Source: Salvia splendens
Taxonomy: Eukaryota; Streptophyta; Magnoliopsida; Lamiales; Lamiaceae
Reading direction: 5' to 3'
NCBI RefSeq assembly: GCF_004379255.2
Contig: NC_056041.1
Coordinates: 3,286,001-3,350,000, forward strand
DNA: 64,000 nt
The position numbers and the translations under genes are program-made. Positions 1-12,360 of this stretch are shown here, one piece after another. How positions within the stretch are numbered: the first letter of the stretch is position 1; each line of letters begins with the position of its first letter. Under the pieces are notes generated by a model. The model saw only the letters and a list, made by a program, of their open reading frames with translations. It did no database searches and was not told the DNA's origin.

Positions 1-9
1 TATTTACTT

Positions 10-187
10 TTTAGTCCGTCCAACAAGAATATGCACTTTCTAATTTTGGAAAGTTTTTTCTCTCTAATGAGGTGGGACTAATTATCCACTAAATTTACCT
101 TTTCTCTCTATCTCTCTCTTACTTCACCAATTTTACATTTAAACTCGTGCTGACCCCAAAGTGCATATTCTTTGGGGACGGATGGAG
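10..187. mobile_element. Stowaway-like MITE
   Basis: The stretch begins with a CCGTCC motif followed by AAGAATATGCACTTT and ends with the inverted copy AAAGTGCATATTCTTTGG next to GGACGGATGGAG and TA. This terminal inverted repeat, the small size and the C(T)CC(G)TCC-type end match the Stowaway (Tc1/mariner) MITEs seen at several other places in this window. The left border is close to the window edge, so its exact start is uncertain. No coding capacity. Confidence 0.6.
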
Positions 188-189
188 TA

Positions 190-2264
190 TGCGAATTACA
201 TATGGGACGCTTTAATTTATTTCGAAAAATCAATCATATAGCATGATAGACTCGTACTTATAGAAATATTAGGTCAACCCTAAAAGAACAATTCATATAT
301 TTATCTATATGGGTCGGAATAAAATTTGGAAAAAGAATATTAGAATTAGAATCTATCAATCATAATGTGAATACGAAGTAATGAATAATATGGCTCATAA
401 TAGAAGATAAAGTGTGGATTGCATTATTGGAAAATAAAATAGTAGTACTATAGTATTAGTAAGCGGAGTAAATTAAATAAAAAAGATAAGAAAGTGGCTA
501 AGATGTTCTGGTGTCCCATGATTGGTTTACTACATGTAAACTAAATTTAGATTTTGTTAGAAAAATAGACAAAGTGACAGAAACAACAGAAAGGCATGCT
601 GTCCCATGTTATTTTTGTTGGGCACTAAATTCTGAAATATAAAAGCACTGATATTGATGGCTATTTAATTCGTAACCATGAAACAACGTAAAGGCAGCTC
701 ACACGAATTTTTTTAATAGATATATATATATATATATATAAATTAATAGTTTTAATTAATATCAAATGTTATTTAATTGCTCTATTTTAATCATTTATCA
801 ATTAATTATATTGATAATTTTCATTTTCATTTTATAAAATTAAAATTCTTAAAAATAATTTTTAAAATCTTATATAGAGTCGTAATAATAGTTTTATTGT
901 TTTCATTTCATGCTACTCGCTTTTGGTTCCTAAATCATGAATTATGTATTCAGTCTAAAGAAATTTCCTTTTGAAAAACAGTTCCATACTAAATGGTGAA
1001 AAGTGAAAATCCGTGAGAAAAATATCAATATGTAAAGGGAAAAAAAGTAGTCATTGAAAAATATGAGTTACAGTGGAGTTTTTATTTATTGCTATTGTCT
1101 TGTAAAAAATATTAATTAAATTAGCAGGGAATATACTCCAATATATGTCTTCGTGTCTTATAATCAATTAATGTAATAATCTTTCTAATAAATGTACGTA
1201 GCTTAGACTGAAAATTGATTGTTCTTTTTCACATTTAAATAATTAGCTATAACTTGAAGGATGATTTCACAAGTCAATTATCGACCGTGACTCCGTGAGT
1301 AAGAAACCATCACCGTCATCTTTATTTGTAATAGTAATAAAAATGATATTTAAACTCGATAACAGTTAATCTACTCTAATTTTCTCGATAATAATGATTA
1401 CTGGGGTAAGAAAATGAATGTACGCAAGGACTGAAATTGTCATAATTAAATTCAGTTTGAGCTCTAATGGTGTATTAATAATTAATGAATTAAATCACAT
1501 TGTTAGAATAATAAGTATATGTATATTAGTATATATCTCCCTTCAAATAACATGCCACCTTCACCTTGTTGGAAACTCGAGAGGCGTAAGACTGTCATAT
1601 AATAATTATATAATAATTGACTTTTATATAAATATAAAATATATATAAAAATCACTGAAAGGAATATATGTTTTAAATGACGGAGCCTTTACTCGTCACT
1701 GATAATAAAATAGTAAACCAGTAGTGGCAGTGGTGTAGTAATTTAATTATGTAGAGCTAAATCTGTATGAAATTATGTATTAATGTATAACCGTATTAGT
1801 ACATTTTTTTAAAATATAAATTTCTGGCCCAATCATTAGACCAAACGATGAATGAAATAGGTCGAAATGGACATCTACGTAGTAAAGTAAATGTTTAATT
1901 AGTAATTTAATAGTGCAATGCCAACTATTCTTTATACATCTATATATTCATCATATCTCCTATATTTCTTTACGAGGTTTAGACCTTTTTCCCCAATTAA
2001 GCAATTATTTTTTTCATGTGACATTTAGTAGCCCTTCCCTCAAATAGTCAAATAGGTGGTAGTGGTAGTGGTACTGGATTAAAAAGTCAAATCGTGTATC
2101 AGTTCTAATTAATTTTATTTTCTAAAATTTGTTGGCGGTATAGGATTGATATTGGTAAATTGAATTCGAAAAATGAAAATAAATAGTTTGAACGCGAACA
2201 CGCATAATACGCGAATAATATCCAAATATGTAATTATAATATTTATGGGTTGAGTATTCATAAA
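190..2264. other. AT-rich intergenic region
   Basis: I see no gene here. Short open frames on both strands have no recognisable domain, and their composition matches the AT-rich background. The only clear structure is a (TA)10 run at 721-740. Confidence 0.7.
721..740. repeat. (TA)10 microsatellite
   Basis: Ten perfect TA dinucleotides read directly from the sequence, in AT-rich intergenic DNA. Confidence 0.95.
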
Positions 2265-2266
2265 TA

Positions 2267-2795
2267 CTCCCTCCGTCCCAAATAGTTTGTCCCATTTTTT
2301 CATTTCGGTCCGTCCCACATAGTTTGTCCCATTTCACTTTTTACCATTTTTGGTAGTGAATCTCATATTTCACTAACTCATTCCTACTCACTTTTATTAT
2401 AAAACTAATACTCCCTCCGTCCCACCTCAAGTGATTAACTTTCCATTTTGGGTTGTCTCGTCTCAAACGATTGATTTCCCTTTTTAGCTAAAAACAAAAC
2501 TTCAACCATCTCTTACTTTATTCTTTCTCTCTTACTGTATTCTCTCTTTCTTATTTTATTCTCTCTTTATCTCTCTTACTTTTTTATCTCTCATACTTTA
2601 CTCTCTCCACTTTAACTCAATACATATCATTTTCTTAATTCTCATGCCGAAAAGAAATCCATCACATGAGACGGGACGGAGGGAGTATATAAAAGCAAGA
2701 TTCACATTCCACTAATTTTTTCAACTTATTTTTCATTATATTTCTTAAAACTCGTGCTCAGTCAAAGTAAGACAAACCATCTGAGAATGAGGGAG
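2267..2795. mobile_element. Stowaway-type MITE interrupted by a second one
   Basis: The element starts after TA with CTCCCTCCGTCCC and ends with GAGGGAG before TA, the typical Stowaway ends and TA target duplication. Both halves resemble the copy at about 29001-29254: the left half contains TTTGTCCCATTTTTTCATTT and the right half TTTTTCATTA followed by TTTCTTAAAACT. The match is broken at 2411-2685 by another element (separate entry). The uninterrupted copy at 29 kb shows where the two halves join, so the nesting order can be read directly. Confidence 0.75.
2411..2685. mobile_element. Stowaway-type MITE nested in the 2267-2795 element
   Basis: It begins CTCCCTCCGTCCCACCTC and ends with the inverse GGGACGGAGGGAG, with TA on both sides (2409-2410 and 2686-2687). 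The interior is AT/CT-rich with repeated TTACTTTATTCTCTCT-like runs and no coding capacity. Because it splits an older MITE it inserted later. Confidence 0.75.
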
Positions 2796-2799
2796 TAAT

Positions 2800-4326
2800 A
2801 TGAAGAAAGATTCAAATAAACTCTCAAAGAAAAAAGGCACTATGGCTAGTCTGTCAGTAGAAAACTTATTAGAGAAATGAAAATAGTATAATTAAATTTC
2901 ACACATGTCAACTTGAGCAGCACCATTAGCGCCCAGCTGTCTAATTATGCAGACTAATTAAAATTTAATTAACTAAATGATCAATCCTAAGTGCTTGACA
3001 TTTGAGATTAGTTGTTTAAATAAAAAAACAACCAATTTGACTTTAATTAATTTCATCTATAAGCCTCAAAAGGAGAGCAGCTAATCTAATTAAGTTGATG
3101 ACTTTTCAGGTCATAAAAACATTTGATCTCTAAACATGCAAATCACTCATCATTAAGTCCATCACTCGAACTATTCCAAATGTATTATTAGATTCCTTTT
3201 CTTTCTGATTTCTATCTTGAAACATTAATGTTTGCCACTCTTTTTCAAATATATGTCAAACCCGTGAATTTATTTCTCATCATACTATTTAGCTGTAACA
3301 CGAATTTGACCAAATGCCTATCATGTTAGTTTTAATTAAGTGCATCAGCGACGCGGAGTCGTTCCCCGGGACAAGATGGCCGAGACCCACATTGTGGAGA
3401 AGCGGTGGGACGAGAGAGCTCACGCATTATGGAAAAGTCGCGAACTACTTTGGGTGTGTCATTTTTATTTTAAGGTGATGAATGAGTCGTAAAAAATAAG
3501 TAAATTTTTATTTTTAAAGAACGAAAAAAATTCTAAAGTCAAAAGTTGGGAGAGGGATACATCAAGAATGGTGATAATACAAATAATACTAAAATCAATA
3601 TAACAACTTCACTCAACAATGCATGATATACAAATACATCGATATATTTGTTGAGTAAACATGACAAACAATACAAGCTCATCAAGTTACACAAAGTACT
3701 ACTATGCAGTAATCAAAAGTAAAAATTATGCATTTTGTTTATTTTAGCAAATTACATGTAGTCGCATATCAAGTTAATCGTGATCATATTATAAATAGTT
3801 GAAAATGTGTATATATATAGACACATGAATAGTGAACAAATTGGATGAATACGTGATAAGATTGTGGATATCAATGGATGAGGAGATGCAAGAAAAAAAA
3901 ATGTTATATGGTTCAATTTGAGAACGTGTGTTGCTGATGGCCTAAATATATAATTGATTTATCCAAATTAGCCCAAAAATAAACCCCTTAAATTAAGTGA
4001 TTGGTTGAAAGAAAAGGGCAATTTGCAATTTATAAAATAATCCCATTTTGATTTAATTGGGCCCTAAACACAAACCTTGAAACCCGGAAGTAACCTTATT
4101 TTATGATGCTCACATTTGTCTTTTTGCTTAACCTTTTTGGGCCAAGACATATTATTTTGTAGGAAAATGGTTCGGTTTATTATCCGTTTTAATCAACTTT
4201 TAATGTTTGACGTATTCTATACATTATTTCTCTTATTTTAATAATATAAATCATGCCTGAATAGGAGAAGAATGGATTATGGGTGCGTTGTTTCGGCCAT
4301 CAAAAGTGTATATATACACCTTGTAA
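2800..4326. other. Intergenic, no gene seen
   Basis: AT-rich sequence without a convincing coding frame. A short GC-richer patch at about 3344-3440 (GCATCAGCGACGCGG onward) resembles the left end of a Harbinger-type MITE, but I could not find a matching right end. Confidence 0.55.
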
Positions 4327-4903
4327 GAGCATCCGCAGCTGCGGGTACCCCGGTGGACGTCGGACCAGCGTGTTGGACGTTCGCGCGGGACGTCCGTCAT
4401 TAGGCGAGCGACCGCCGGACGCAGACGTCGCTTGGGGACACTGGAGTTCCGCAGATTTCCGACGACGTCCGTCGTGACGTCCGCCATTGCGGGTTCCCGA
4501 CGGACGTCTCGATTTTTAATTTAAAAAAAAAACTATATATACGGCTAGTTGAACTTCAGTGAAGAGCTATGGACGCGGATGGGTCGTCGTTGATATTTAT
4601 AATGTAATTTGTTTAGTATTTTTTTTGTTGAAATGTAATTTTTTTATTTTTTTTATTTAATAAAATTATCATTGCACTTTCTCCGTCTGTATTAGTGTCA
4701 AAATTTTAATTCCGTAAATTATTTAATTTGTTGAATTTGTGGATTTTTATTATTGTGGAGGTCTGTCGGGATGTCCGCCATTGTGCAATGTGATGTTCTT
4801 ATGACGTGGCAGTGCAGTGAGAGGTCCTTATGACATGACAGAAGGTGTTTTTGGGAAGTTCGTCGAGATGTCCGCCGGGACATCCATCCCACTATGGATG
4901 CTC
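4327..4903. mobile_element. PIF/Harbinger-type MITE
   Basis: Terminal inverted repeats GAGCATCCGCAG (left) and CTATGGATGCTC (right) are flanked on both sides by the trinucleotide TAA, matching the 3-bp TWA target preference of PIF/Harbinger transposons. The interior has GC-rich ends rich in GGACGTC/CGTCCG words and an AT-rich middle. The open frames inside it on both strands are by-products of the GC-rich ends and match no transposase domain, so it is non-autonomous. Confidence 0.75.
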
Positions 4904-4906
4904 TAA

Positions 4907-6064
4907 TGTGTAGGTGGTGTTTTCATAAACAACGTCCTTAATTGATTAATCACGACTACACGAGTATATTTTTAACCGTTCTTCCAAACAATAGATTGAC
5001 GTAAAATACAATTTGGAAATTCATTTGTCCTTTCTTGTCCTTTTATTTATGAATTTGGAGTGTTCCAAATTAAAGTGTTGATTATTGTATTTATGTCTAA
5101 TTAATACTGGATTTTATTAACAGCTATCCATAAATAAACACATCAAGGTAGATTATTAGTGGACATCACTCCGGAATTTCTTATGAGGCCCCACCAAACG
5201 CTAATCCTATTTGGATTTGCTATCTAATCAATCAGTTGGTTATTTAAGAACCATAGAGCTTAAAAAGTTGTTTAACAGTAATCCCCACTTAACCTTAATC
5301 ACAAAAAAGAAAATTATTTTACCCAGGTATGTTGCAATGTTGGATGATAATTTAAGTGGATTCTTGTTTATTATACTGGTCCCTCCTTCCCAATAAATAT
5401 GAAACATTTGATTTCCCGCACGAGATTTTATACAACGTTGTTTTGTGTGTTAAGAAATAGAGAGTAAAGTAAGAGACAAGTAGAGATGATGTTATTTTCA
5501 TTTTAGGAAACGTTTCGTTTTTAATGGAAAATCCAAAAAAGGAAAGCAATTCATTTTTTAATGGGACATAAGGTATACCATATTTTATGGGCCGATCTCT
5601 TGTGCTTGCACAGACAGAAACTTTCTTCTTATTTTATCATGACATGAGAAATCTAATATTGCAACTTCGCATCTCGCTAGCGTGACAGTCTAAACCTAGA
5701 AAAATGACACATGTCGACTTTATATCGATATATTTTTTGATAGAATTAAAATTGCCACTTCATCACAAACTAGCCCAAATGAGATCCATTCTTATTTATT
5801 ACTTACATTTACATTACCCATGATTGTTTAGGTTTTTTAGTTAAGCATGTTTGTTTGTAGATTGTAAGCACATTTTTGCCCATTCATGAACTCTTACAAA
5901 TGTATCAGACTATCAGTGCATATAGATCTAACTTATTGGGCCATCCAAATCGTTAAATCTAATTTTAGATATAATTTGGGCTTCATTCCGGAACGGCCCG
6001 TTAACAGGCAACCATTTGACTTGATCAATTTTATTAAATATTTTTCTTTTGTTTTTATTTTATA
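4907..6064. other. Intergenic, no gene seen
   Basis: AT-rich. A degenerate Stowaway-like piece may lie at about 5375-5570 (TCCCTCCTTCCCAATAAATA at the left and GGGACATAAGGTA at the right). Nothing else is supported. Confidence 0.5.
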
Positions 6065-6509
6065 CTCCCTCCGTTTCTCCTTGGTTAAGTCATTTTTTCA
6101 TTTTAAAAAGTTCCCTCATAGTTGAATTATTTCCCGAGAGAGGATCCCCTGCTGTGCACAAATCACAGCAGGGCCTGCTGCCTCTCATAAAAAAAAATTA
6201 ATATTAAAATTTATTTTTTTTAATACAAAAATAAAAATAAAAAATGACATTGTATGGGGTAGCAGGGCACTGCTGTGATTTGTGCACGGCAGGGGATCCT
6301 CTCCCTTATTTCCCTATGCAGTAACTTTTTTCTCTTTCTTACTTTCTTCTCTTTTACTTTATTATCCCTACTTTATTCACTTTCTACTTTATTCTCTCTA
6401 CTTTTTTCCCTCTCTTACTTTTTTTATCTATTTATTTAATACATTCAATATTCATTTCTTAAACTCTGTACTGAAAAATTTTGCCTCAACTATGAAGAAA
6501 CGGAGAGAG
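6065..6509. mobile_element. Stowaway-like MITE interrupted by a MULE-type MITE
   Basis: It is bounded by TA-CTCCCTCCGTTTC on the left and GAAACGGAGAGAG-TA on the right, an imperfect terminal inverted repeat with TA duplication. It is split by a 170-bp insertion at 6136-6305, described separately. The remaining interior is CT-rich (ACTTTATTCTCTC-like runs), as in the element at 2411-2685. Confidence 0.65.
6136..6305. mobile_element. 170-bp hairpin MITE with 9-bp target duplication (Mutator-like)
   Basis: The left end reads GAGAGAGGATCCCCTGCTGT then GCACAAATCACAGCAG. The right end is its inverted copy with two mismatches, giving terminal inverted repeats of about 36 bp. The 9-bp sequence TTATTTCCC is present on both sides (6127-6135 and 6306-6314). 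A 9-bp duplication with long inverted repeats is typical of Mutator-like elements. The core is A/T only apart from a few bases and has no coding capacity. Its family is inferred from duplication length only. Confidence 0.75.
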
Positions 6510-7255
6510 TACCAATTTTTTTTTATATTTTGTTTAGCTTAGTAAATGAGTTGTCACTTCTGATTCAGACTAAATATTAGTATTATTTGACATGATTAAA
6601 TATTAATTACAGTGGCTTGGCGTTAATTACCTCATTAAAAATAAATATCGCACACATGAGATGCTCAAACTCCAATTAAATCACTAATGTGCCTCCTCCA
6701 TGGTTACACCATGAGAATGGTAGTACATTTCATGATGATGAAGGCACTCCATAAATGATTATGTAATCATTGTATCAATATACCGGTATCACATAATCAC
6801 ACGGTAAGGATTTTATAATTAGATAAAGAATATTACTTCTTCAATGAAACATATTCGGACACATTAAATAATCATAAAAATATCAATTAAAAAGATCAAG
6901 AAAATATAAACTACTAGTTAAATTCTTGTTGTGTGCATATTCAATTCAATAAAAGAGGAAAAGATTGGGGAAAGGTTTTTAAGTCAACCACATATTGAAG
7001 AGACCTCACTAGCAAGAAACCAAAAATCTAATAGTAATTATTAACTAATTTTACTCCTACTAATTATGGTTTTGTTAATAATCCATAATTAAAACCCTAG
7101 ATTTTATTACCATAGAATAGAACAGAAGCATAGAAATATTTTGTTAACCCGATTGAATCTCTCCCCTTCCCCCAAGAGAAGCCCTAAATCCCAGCAATTT
7201 AATTGATGATTTCCACAATCATATCACAACACCGTGAGGAAATTGCAGATTGTAA
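6510..7255. other. Intergenic and probable promoter/5' UTR of the UBP gene
   Basis: No gene is seen in the left part. The CT-rich tract at about 7155-7180 and the following sequence up to the start codon at 7256 look like a 5' untranslated leader. I could not place the transcription start. Confidence 0.45.
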
Positions 7256-10200
7256 ATGCATGTCACGGCGGATCTTAACTGGTTCCTGCAATTCATAGTG
7301 TTGGCGTCAGTTGGGATTTTCGGCCTGCTGTATTTGGTGCGGAACACGGCCTCCAAATACTTCGTGGTGGACTCCAATTTCGATTCCTCCTCCGCCGATT
7401 ACTCGTCCTTGGATCGCCAGAAGAGAGACAGTATGGCGGAGGCCGCCGGTGGCGCTGCCGAGGGTTTTGATTCATGCGTCGTGTGCGGCCTTCTCACCAA
7501 GAAACAGTGCGCCGGCTGCAAGATGGTTAAATACTGGTAATTACGTGTTAATTGTTCATATAATTGCTTTGTTTGGTGTTTAACGATGAATTGCTGTGTA
7601 TGTGCGTGTGGGTTTTGTGCTGGGAAGCTTGGGGTTTATCTGGAAAATAGTGATTATAATCTATAATTACGGCTTGCTTTATGCAATTTGTATCATGGTG
7701 AAAACGGGTGAGGTATGGTCGTTGTGAATATTGCGAAGCTGAGCTTTGTCTGTATATGAAATAATCCAAAAGTTGTTCTTTTTTGAGTGGAATAGCGTGA
7801 TTAGACTAGGATGCAATCATTTAACGCATAATGCATGTATGTGATCTGGAAAACTACTAAACTTTTGTGAATTTTGCTCAATGCACTGTAGTTCTACTGG
7901 TTCTTGAGCTTTGCTGGTAAAAGGAATCAAATTGTTTTGCTATTATGCTTCTCAGTTATGGAGAGCGAAGAAGAGGCTCTATCTATATGTATTCTGTAGA
8001 GCCCTAGAGAAAGATGAAATATTGCACAGCATCATACTGGTTGCTATTCCGTTGATTGGCCACCTGATATGCTCTAATGTCGAAATTGGTTTTTGCATGC
8101 GGCTGTTATCTGATGCAGTGGGATTTATGTTAGTGCTTATTAGCATGGTTTGTCATCATCAGTTACCAAATTATTTCATAGTTTGTGGAAATAGACATCT
8201 GCGACTATTTTATTTCAAATTTTACCTTTTCATTACTGCTTTAGATTTTCTTTTATGATATTAGAAGTTTCTGTTTTCATGAACTGGATTCTCAGTGTAA
8301 TCTTCTAAATATGGTCTTATATACGATGATGCATCAATAACTTTTATTACTGATCCTGCTATTTTGCTAACATGTATTGCGCCTGTCAAAACTCCAGTTC
8401 TGAAGCTTGTCAAAAATCTCACTGGACTGAGCACAAGACAAGATGCAAAGAAATGAAGTCACTTTACAAAGCTAACTCTATGATGCCAAAATCCACTCTG
8501 AGAGGAAGGAAAACTTCAGTAGCACCTTCGGGAGGAAGCTCAAAGATTTACAAACCTTCAAACAAAGTATTTGATCACCTCTTTTTCTGATTGCTACCTT
8601 ACATATTAGGATTTACCTCCTCCAATATGAATTTCTTATATCATTCTTTTTTCAGATACTTTTCCCATATGAGGAATTTCTAAAATTTTTCACTTGGGAC
8701 AAACCAGGCTATCCTCCTTGTGGACTTATAAACTGTGGAAACAGGTATTGTAGTATTTTGTTCTACATCTTACTTTTATATTTAAAATATCAAATACCAA
8801 TACTTGTCGTCACACTTGCTTTTATGCAGTTGCTTTGCTAATGTGGTTCTTCAGTGTCTTGCATACACCCGACCCCTTGTTGCCTATTTGTTGGAGAAAG
8901 GCCACCGCAGAGAATGTAATTACCTCGATCTAATCTATATATTTATCGTATTCTATGTGAACACAGTAACGCATTATTCCATTTTTTTCTTTTATTGGTG
9001 GATTATCCTTACCTTTCCTTTCAACATCTGTGTTATACAGGTCAAAGGGATGATTGGTGTTTTCTTTGTGAATTTCAATTGCACATGGAAAGGGCCAGTC
9101 GAAGTGTTAATCCATTTTCTCCAATGAACATTCTTTCAAGATTGCCTAACATAGGTGGTAATCTTGGATATGGGAAACAGGAGGATGCACATGAGTTTAT
9201 GAGGTCTTTATAACTTGTCCCACATGTAGTTGCCACCCCCCCCTCCAAAAAAAGTTCTCTCTTTAATTTCGGTTAAGTAACATGCAGTTGCTTTTCAGGT
9301 TTGCCATTGACATGATGCAGTCTGTATGCCTTGATGAGTTTGGTGGAGAAAAGGTTGTTCATCCTAGCTATCAAGAGACAACCCTTATTCAACATATATT
9401 TGGGGGTCGTCTTCGATCACAGGTGTCATGCATAATGATGCTCGAGCTTTTATTTAGTTTGCTGTGTTTTCTTTTCCGTTCTTGATGTTTACCTCTAATG
9501 CTAAAGATCCCGCATCACGCTTGCTTAATCTGGTCCACTTTCAGGTTATATGCGCGGAGTGTAATAATGTTTCAAACCAATTTGAAAATATGATGGATTT
9601 AACTGTTGAAATTCATGGGGATGCTGGATCTATGGAAGAGTGTTTGGATCAATTTACTGCCAAAGAATGGCTTCATGGGGATAATATGTATAAATGCGAT
9701 GGGTAAGTGCTTTATTTTCAAGTTCACATTTTTATAGCAAAACTTATTCTCAACAGTCACTATAATGAATTTAAATTTCACTTTGGAGCAATCTAAATTG
9801 GCACATTGATCAATAATTTCTGTTTATACCATCTTGTGCTTTCAATTTTTCATCTGCCAATGTAAGGATATGTGTATTTTATTTTGGCTCTATCATCATC
9901 ATTGTGACTGCTTTTATCCAATCTTTTTGGGTTCTTGCTGCACTTGTGAACTTATTTTACTTTCTTTATAGTTGGCTATTTGCCTATTTCTTTCATTTTA
10001 TTCAGTTGACTCACATTTTAGTATTTTACTTGATGCTTGTGTCAAATCATATAATTTAGAGAAGTATTTGACTATTTGTCGATACCACGTTACTATAAAA
10101 CATGAAAGTGCTATGATCTATGCAATAGATATTGCAACTTTTGAACAATGTGGATGAGTTGTCCTTGCAGTTGTAATGCATATGTCATGGCATGGAAACG

Positions 10201-11807
10201 CCTTACTGTCCAGCGAGCACCAAACATTCTTACAATTGCCTTGAAAAGATTCCAGGTCTGGTCATTGTATCTACCATGCTAAATATCTTTTCCCTAATAT
10301 CTATGATTCTGTAGAAATAGATGAAGCTTAAGCTTTAATATTCACATTTTATCTTTAGCCATAAAAGTAAAAATGTGAGAAATGGTATCAGTACTCTGTC
10401 TGAGCTCTACTCCTCGTTTGTTCCTTTTTTGTGCAGAGTGGTAGATTTGGGAAGCTTAACAAGAGGGTGACTTTCCCAGAGACTCTGGATCTTAGCCCAT
10501 ACATGAGTGAGTTAGAAGACGGAAATGATGTGTACAAGCTGTATGCTGTTATTGTTCATGTGGACATGCTGAATGCATCTTTTTTTGGCCATTACATCTG
10601 TTATATTAAGGATTTCCGTGGAAAGTGGTACAGAATTGATGATAGCAAGGTAACAGATGCTGATTATTCTGCTAGACTACATCCTTGTTCCTTTGATGTA
10701 AGTATTTCATTTTAGATCATTGGATTTTTGAACTTGCATATCGTTCTTCTTCTTTAGGTTGCTAGTGTTGATTTGGATGAGGTGCTTTCACAGGGAGCTT
10801 ATATGCTCTTGTACAGCAGGTAATTCTATCGTTTATGGGGTTATCAAGATTAACAAATACTCTTTAAAATTTTGGGGTTATCAAGATGCCTGCCTGGTTT
10901 TGACAGGATACATGCTCGACCATCATGCTTGCTTCCCACTGAATTATTGACAAAAGAAGAAAGTGAGAAAGTGAAAATAAATGAAGTGAACTCTTCCATG
11001 AAACAACATACTGAGTCCTCAACTGATGCAGTATGCACTGACAGTCCTCTTGATTTAGAGCAACCATCTACTAATAGTGAGGAAGAATTGTCGTTAACTA
11101 CAGCCGTGAAAGATGCAAAAGGAGATACAAAAATGGCATCTCCTGACTTAAGTTTGCCTATTGTCATCGATGCTGAACTTCACAACAAAGACGGATTGCC
11201 AACCACCCAAATAGAAGTTCCTTCCACTAGAAATCATGATGACGAGCCAGATCAAATTAGCACTTCATTGATTGATGCTTCGCCTACAGAATCAGACACC
11301 AAGAGTTACGAGGCATCCTCATCTACTTCTGATGTTCAAGCAACTTGTGGGAATGAAATCAATAGTGATTTAGGCTCATCCACAAAGTTGACTGAAGCGT
11401 CCACTGCAGCTGGGAACTGTAAAGATGATGTAGACAGCAGAACTTGTAGTGTCCCAGCAATGGATACCACCAGTAAGGTCCCAGATAAAGAGAACCCTGC
11501 TAGTTCAACATCTAATGATGGAAATATTGAGCCTGATAACGGCTCATCGTCCTCTGGTGATAATAAAAAGTCTATGAAGAAAGCAGATGGCGGAAGCTCC
11601 ACAGAAAAGTGTAAGCCACTCTTCCGGCCTGGTTTTTTTGGAAAACCGCCACTAAAGAAGCTGAATAATCATACAAAAGAAGCTGCGCATGAAAATGGTG
11701 GCTGGTTGAAAGAAAAGATTCACATTACACATGAGAATGGAGATGTTTCTACAGAACCTGATATGCGTAAGAGCCTTGTAAATGGGGATTCCGCGAGTGG
11801 AATATGA
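7256..11807 (+). CDS. Ubiquitin-specific protease with TM anchor and MYND finger (UBP15/16/17 clade)
   Basis: A cysteine protease that removes ubiquitin from proteins. I join eleven exons with GT-AG introns: 7256-7536, 8398-8566, 8656-8744, 8830-8915, 9041-9203, 9299-9422, 9545-9702, 10171-10255, 10437-10649, 10758-10819 and 10907-11807. The total of 2331 nt stays in frame and gives 776 residues. Residues 10-29 form a hydrophobic anchor. Residues 74-110 form a MYND zinc finger (C74, C77, C85, C88, C94, C98, H106, C110). The catalytic Cys box NCGNSCF puts the nucleophile at C181, the His box GHYICYIKD puts H437, and WYRIDDSK supplies D453. The catalytic core runs to about residue 475. The last exon encodes a Ser/Thr/Asp-rich tail without a known fold. 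The N-terminal anchor, MYND finger and USP order match plant UBP15-19; the exact member is not decided. All catalytic residues are present, so it should be active. Confidence 0.93.
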
Positions 11808-12360
11808 TCAGATAGAAACTTCAGACGTCTCGAGAAGATTCACTAACGAGTGGTGCTCAAATTTGTCGAATCAAATTGCAGAAGATTGGAGTTATTTATG
11901 CAGGTGGATTCAATAGAGTCGATGTGTTGAGAAGATTCAAACCTCAAAGTCTTAGAAATAACGTTGATTATGTGCTGGTAAGAGCGAAATTCTTTTCCCT
12001 TTTCTTTGCTGTTTATAGCATTCGATTATCCCATCCCCACAACTGGATGCGCTGGGAATATATATCCTTGGTTTCAATATTTACAGGAATCTTGGATACT
12101 CTTCTTGTCTCTCCTTCAATCTACTTCTCTGACTTAAATCTAAATTATTTTTTTTATCATATTGCTACCTTTGACTGGAAATCTGAGCATTTATGTTTAA
12201 AGATGGAATATACCAATGGCAATCAAGGTTTAAAAGTGTTATTATTTTACCGCATACTAATATGGAATAGAATCAAACGTTACAACAAATTTAAAGGAGA
12301 AAAAACCCATTAAAATAGCTTTCTGTAGGAGTTGAAGAAAGTATCAAGGGTTGCTTCCCT
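11808..12360. other. Probable 3' UTR of the UBP gene and short spacer
   Basis: The sequence follows the UBP stop codon. An open frame at 11876-12313 shows no domain and is rich in Phe/Tyr/Leu, as expected from AT-rich untranslated DNA. The convergent XTH relic ends at 12361, leaving about 550 bp for both 3' ends. Confidence 0.5.

Noticed and set aside
4251..4487. Basic 64- and 78-codon frames in the MITE at 4.3 kb
   Set aside because: Arise from the GC-rich inverted ends. Similar frames occur in other MITEs.
7911..8258. 115-codon open frame in the first UBP intron
   Set aside because: Lies wholly inside an intron with good splice sites and shows no domain. A small membrane protein is not supported.
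11876..12313. 145-codon open frame after the UBP gene
   Set aside because: No domain, AT-driven Phe/Tyr/Leu-rich composition, in the likely 3' UTR.
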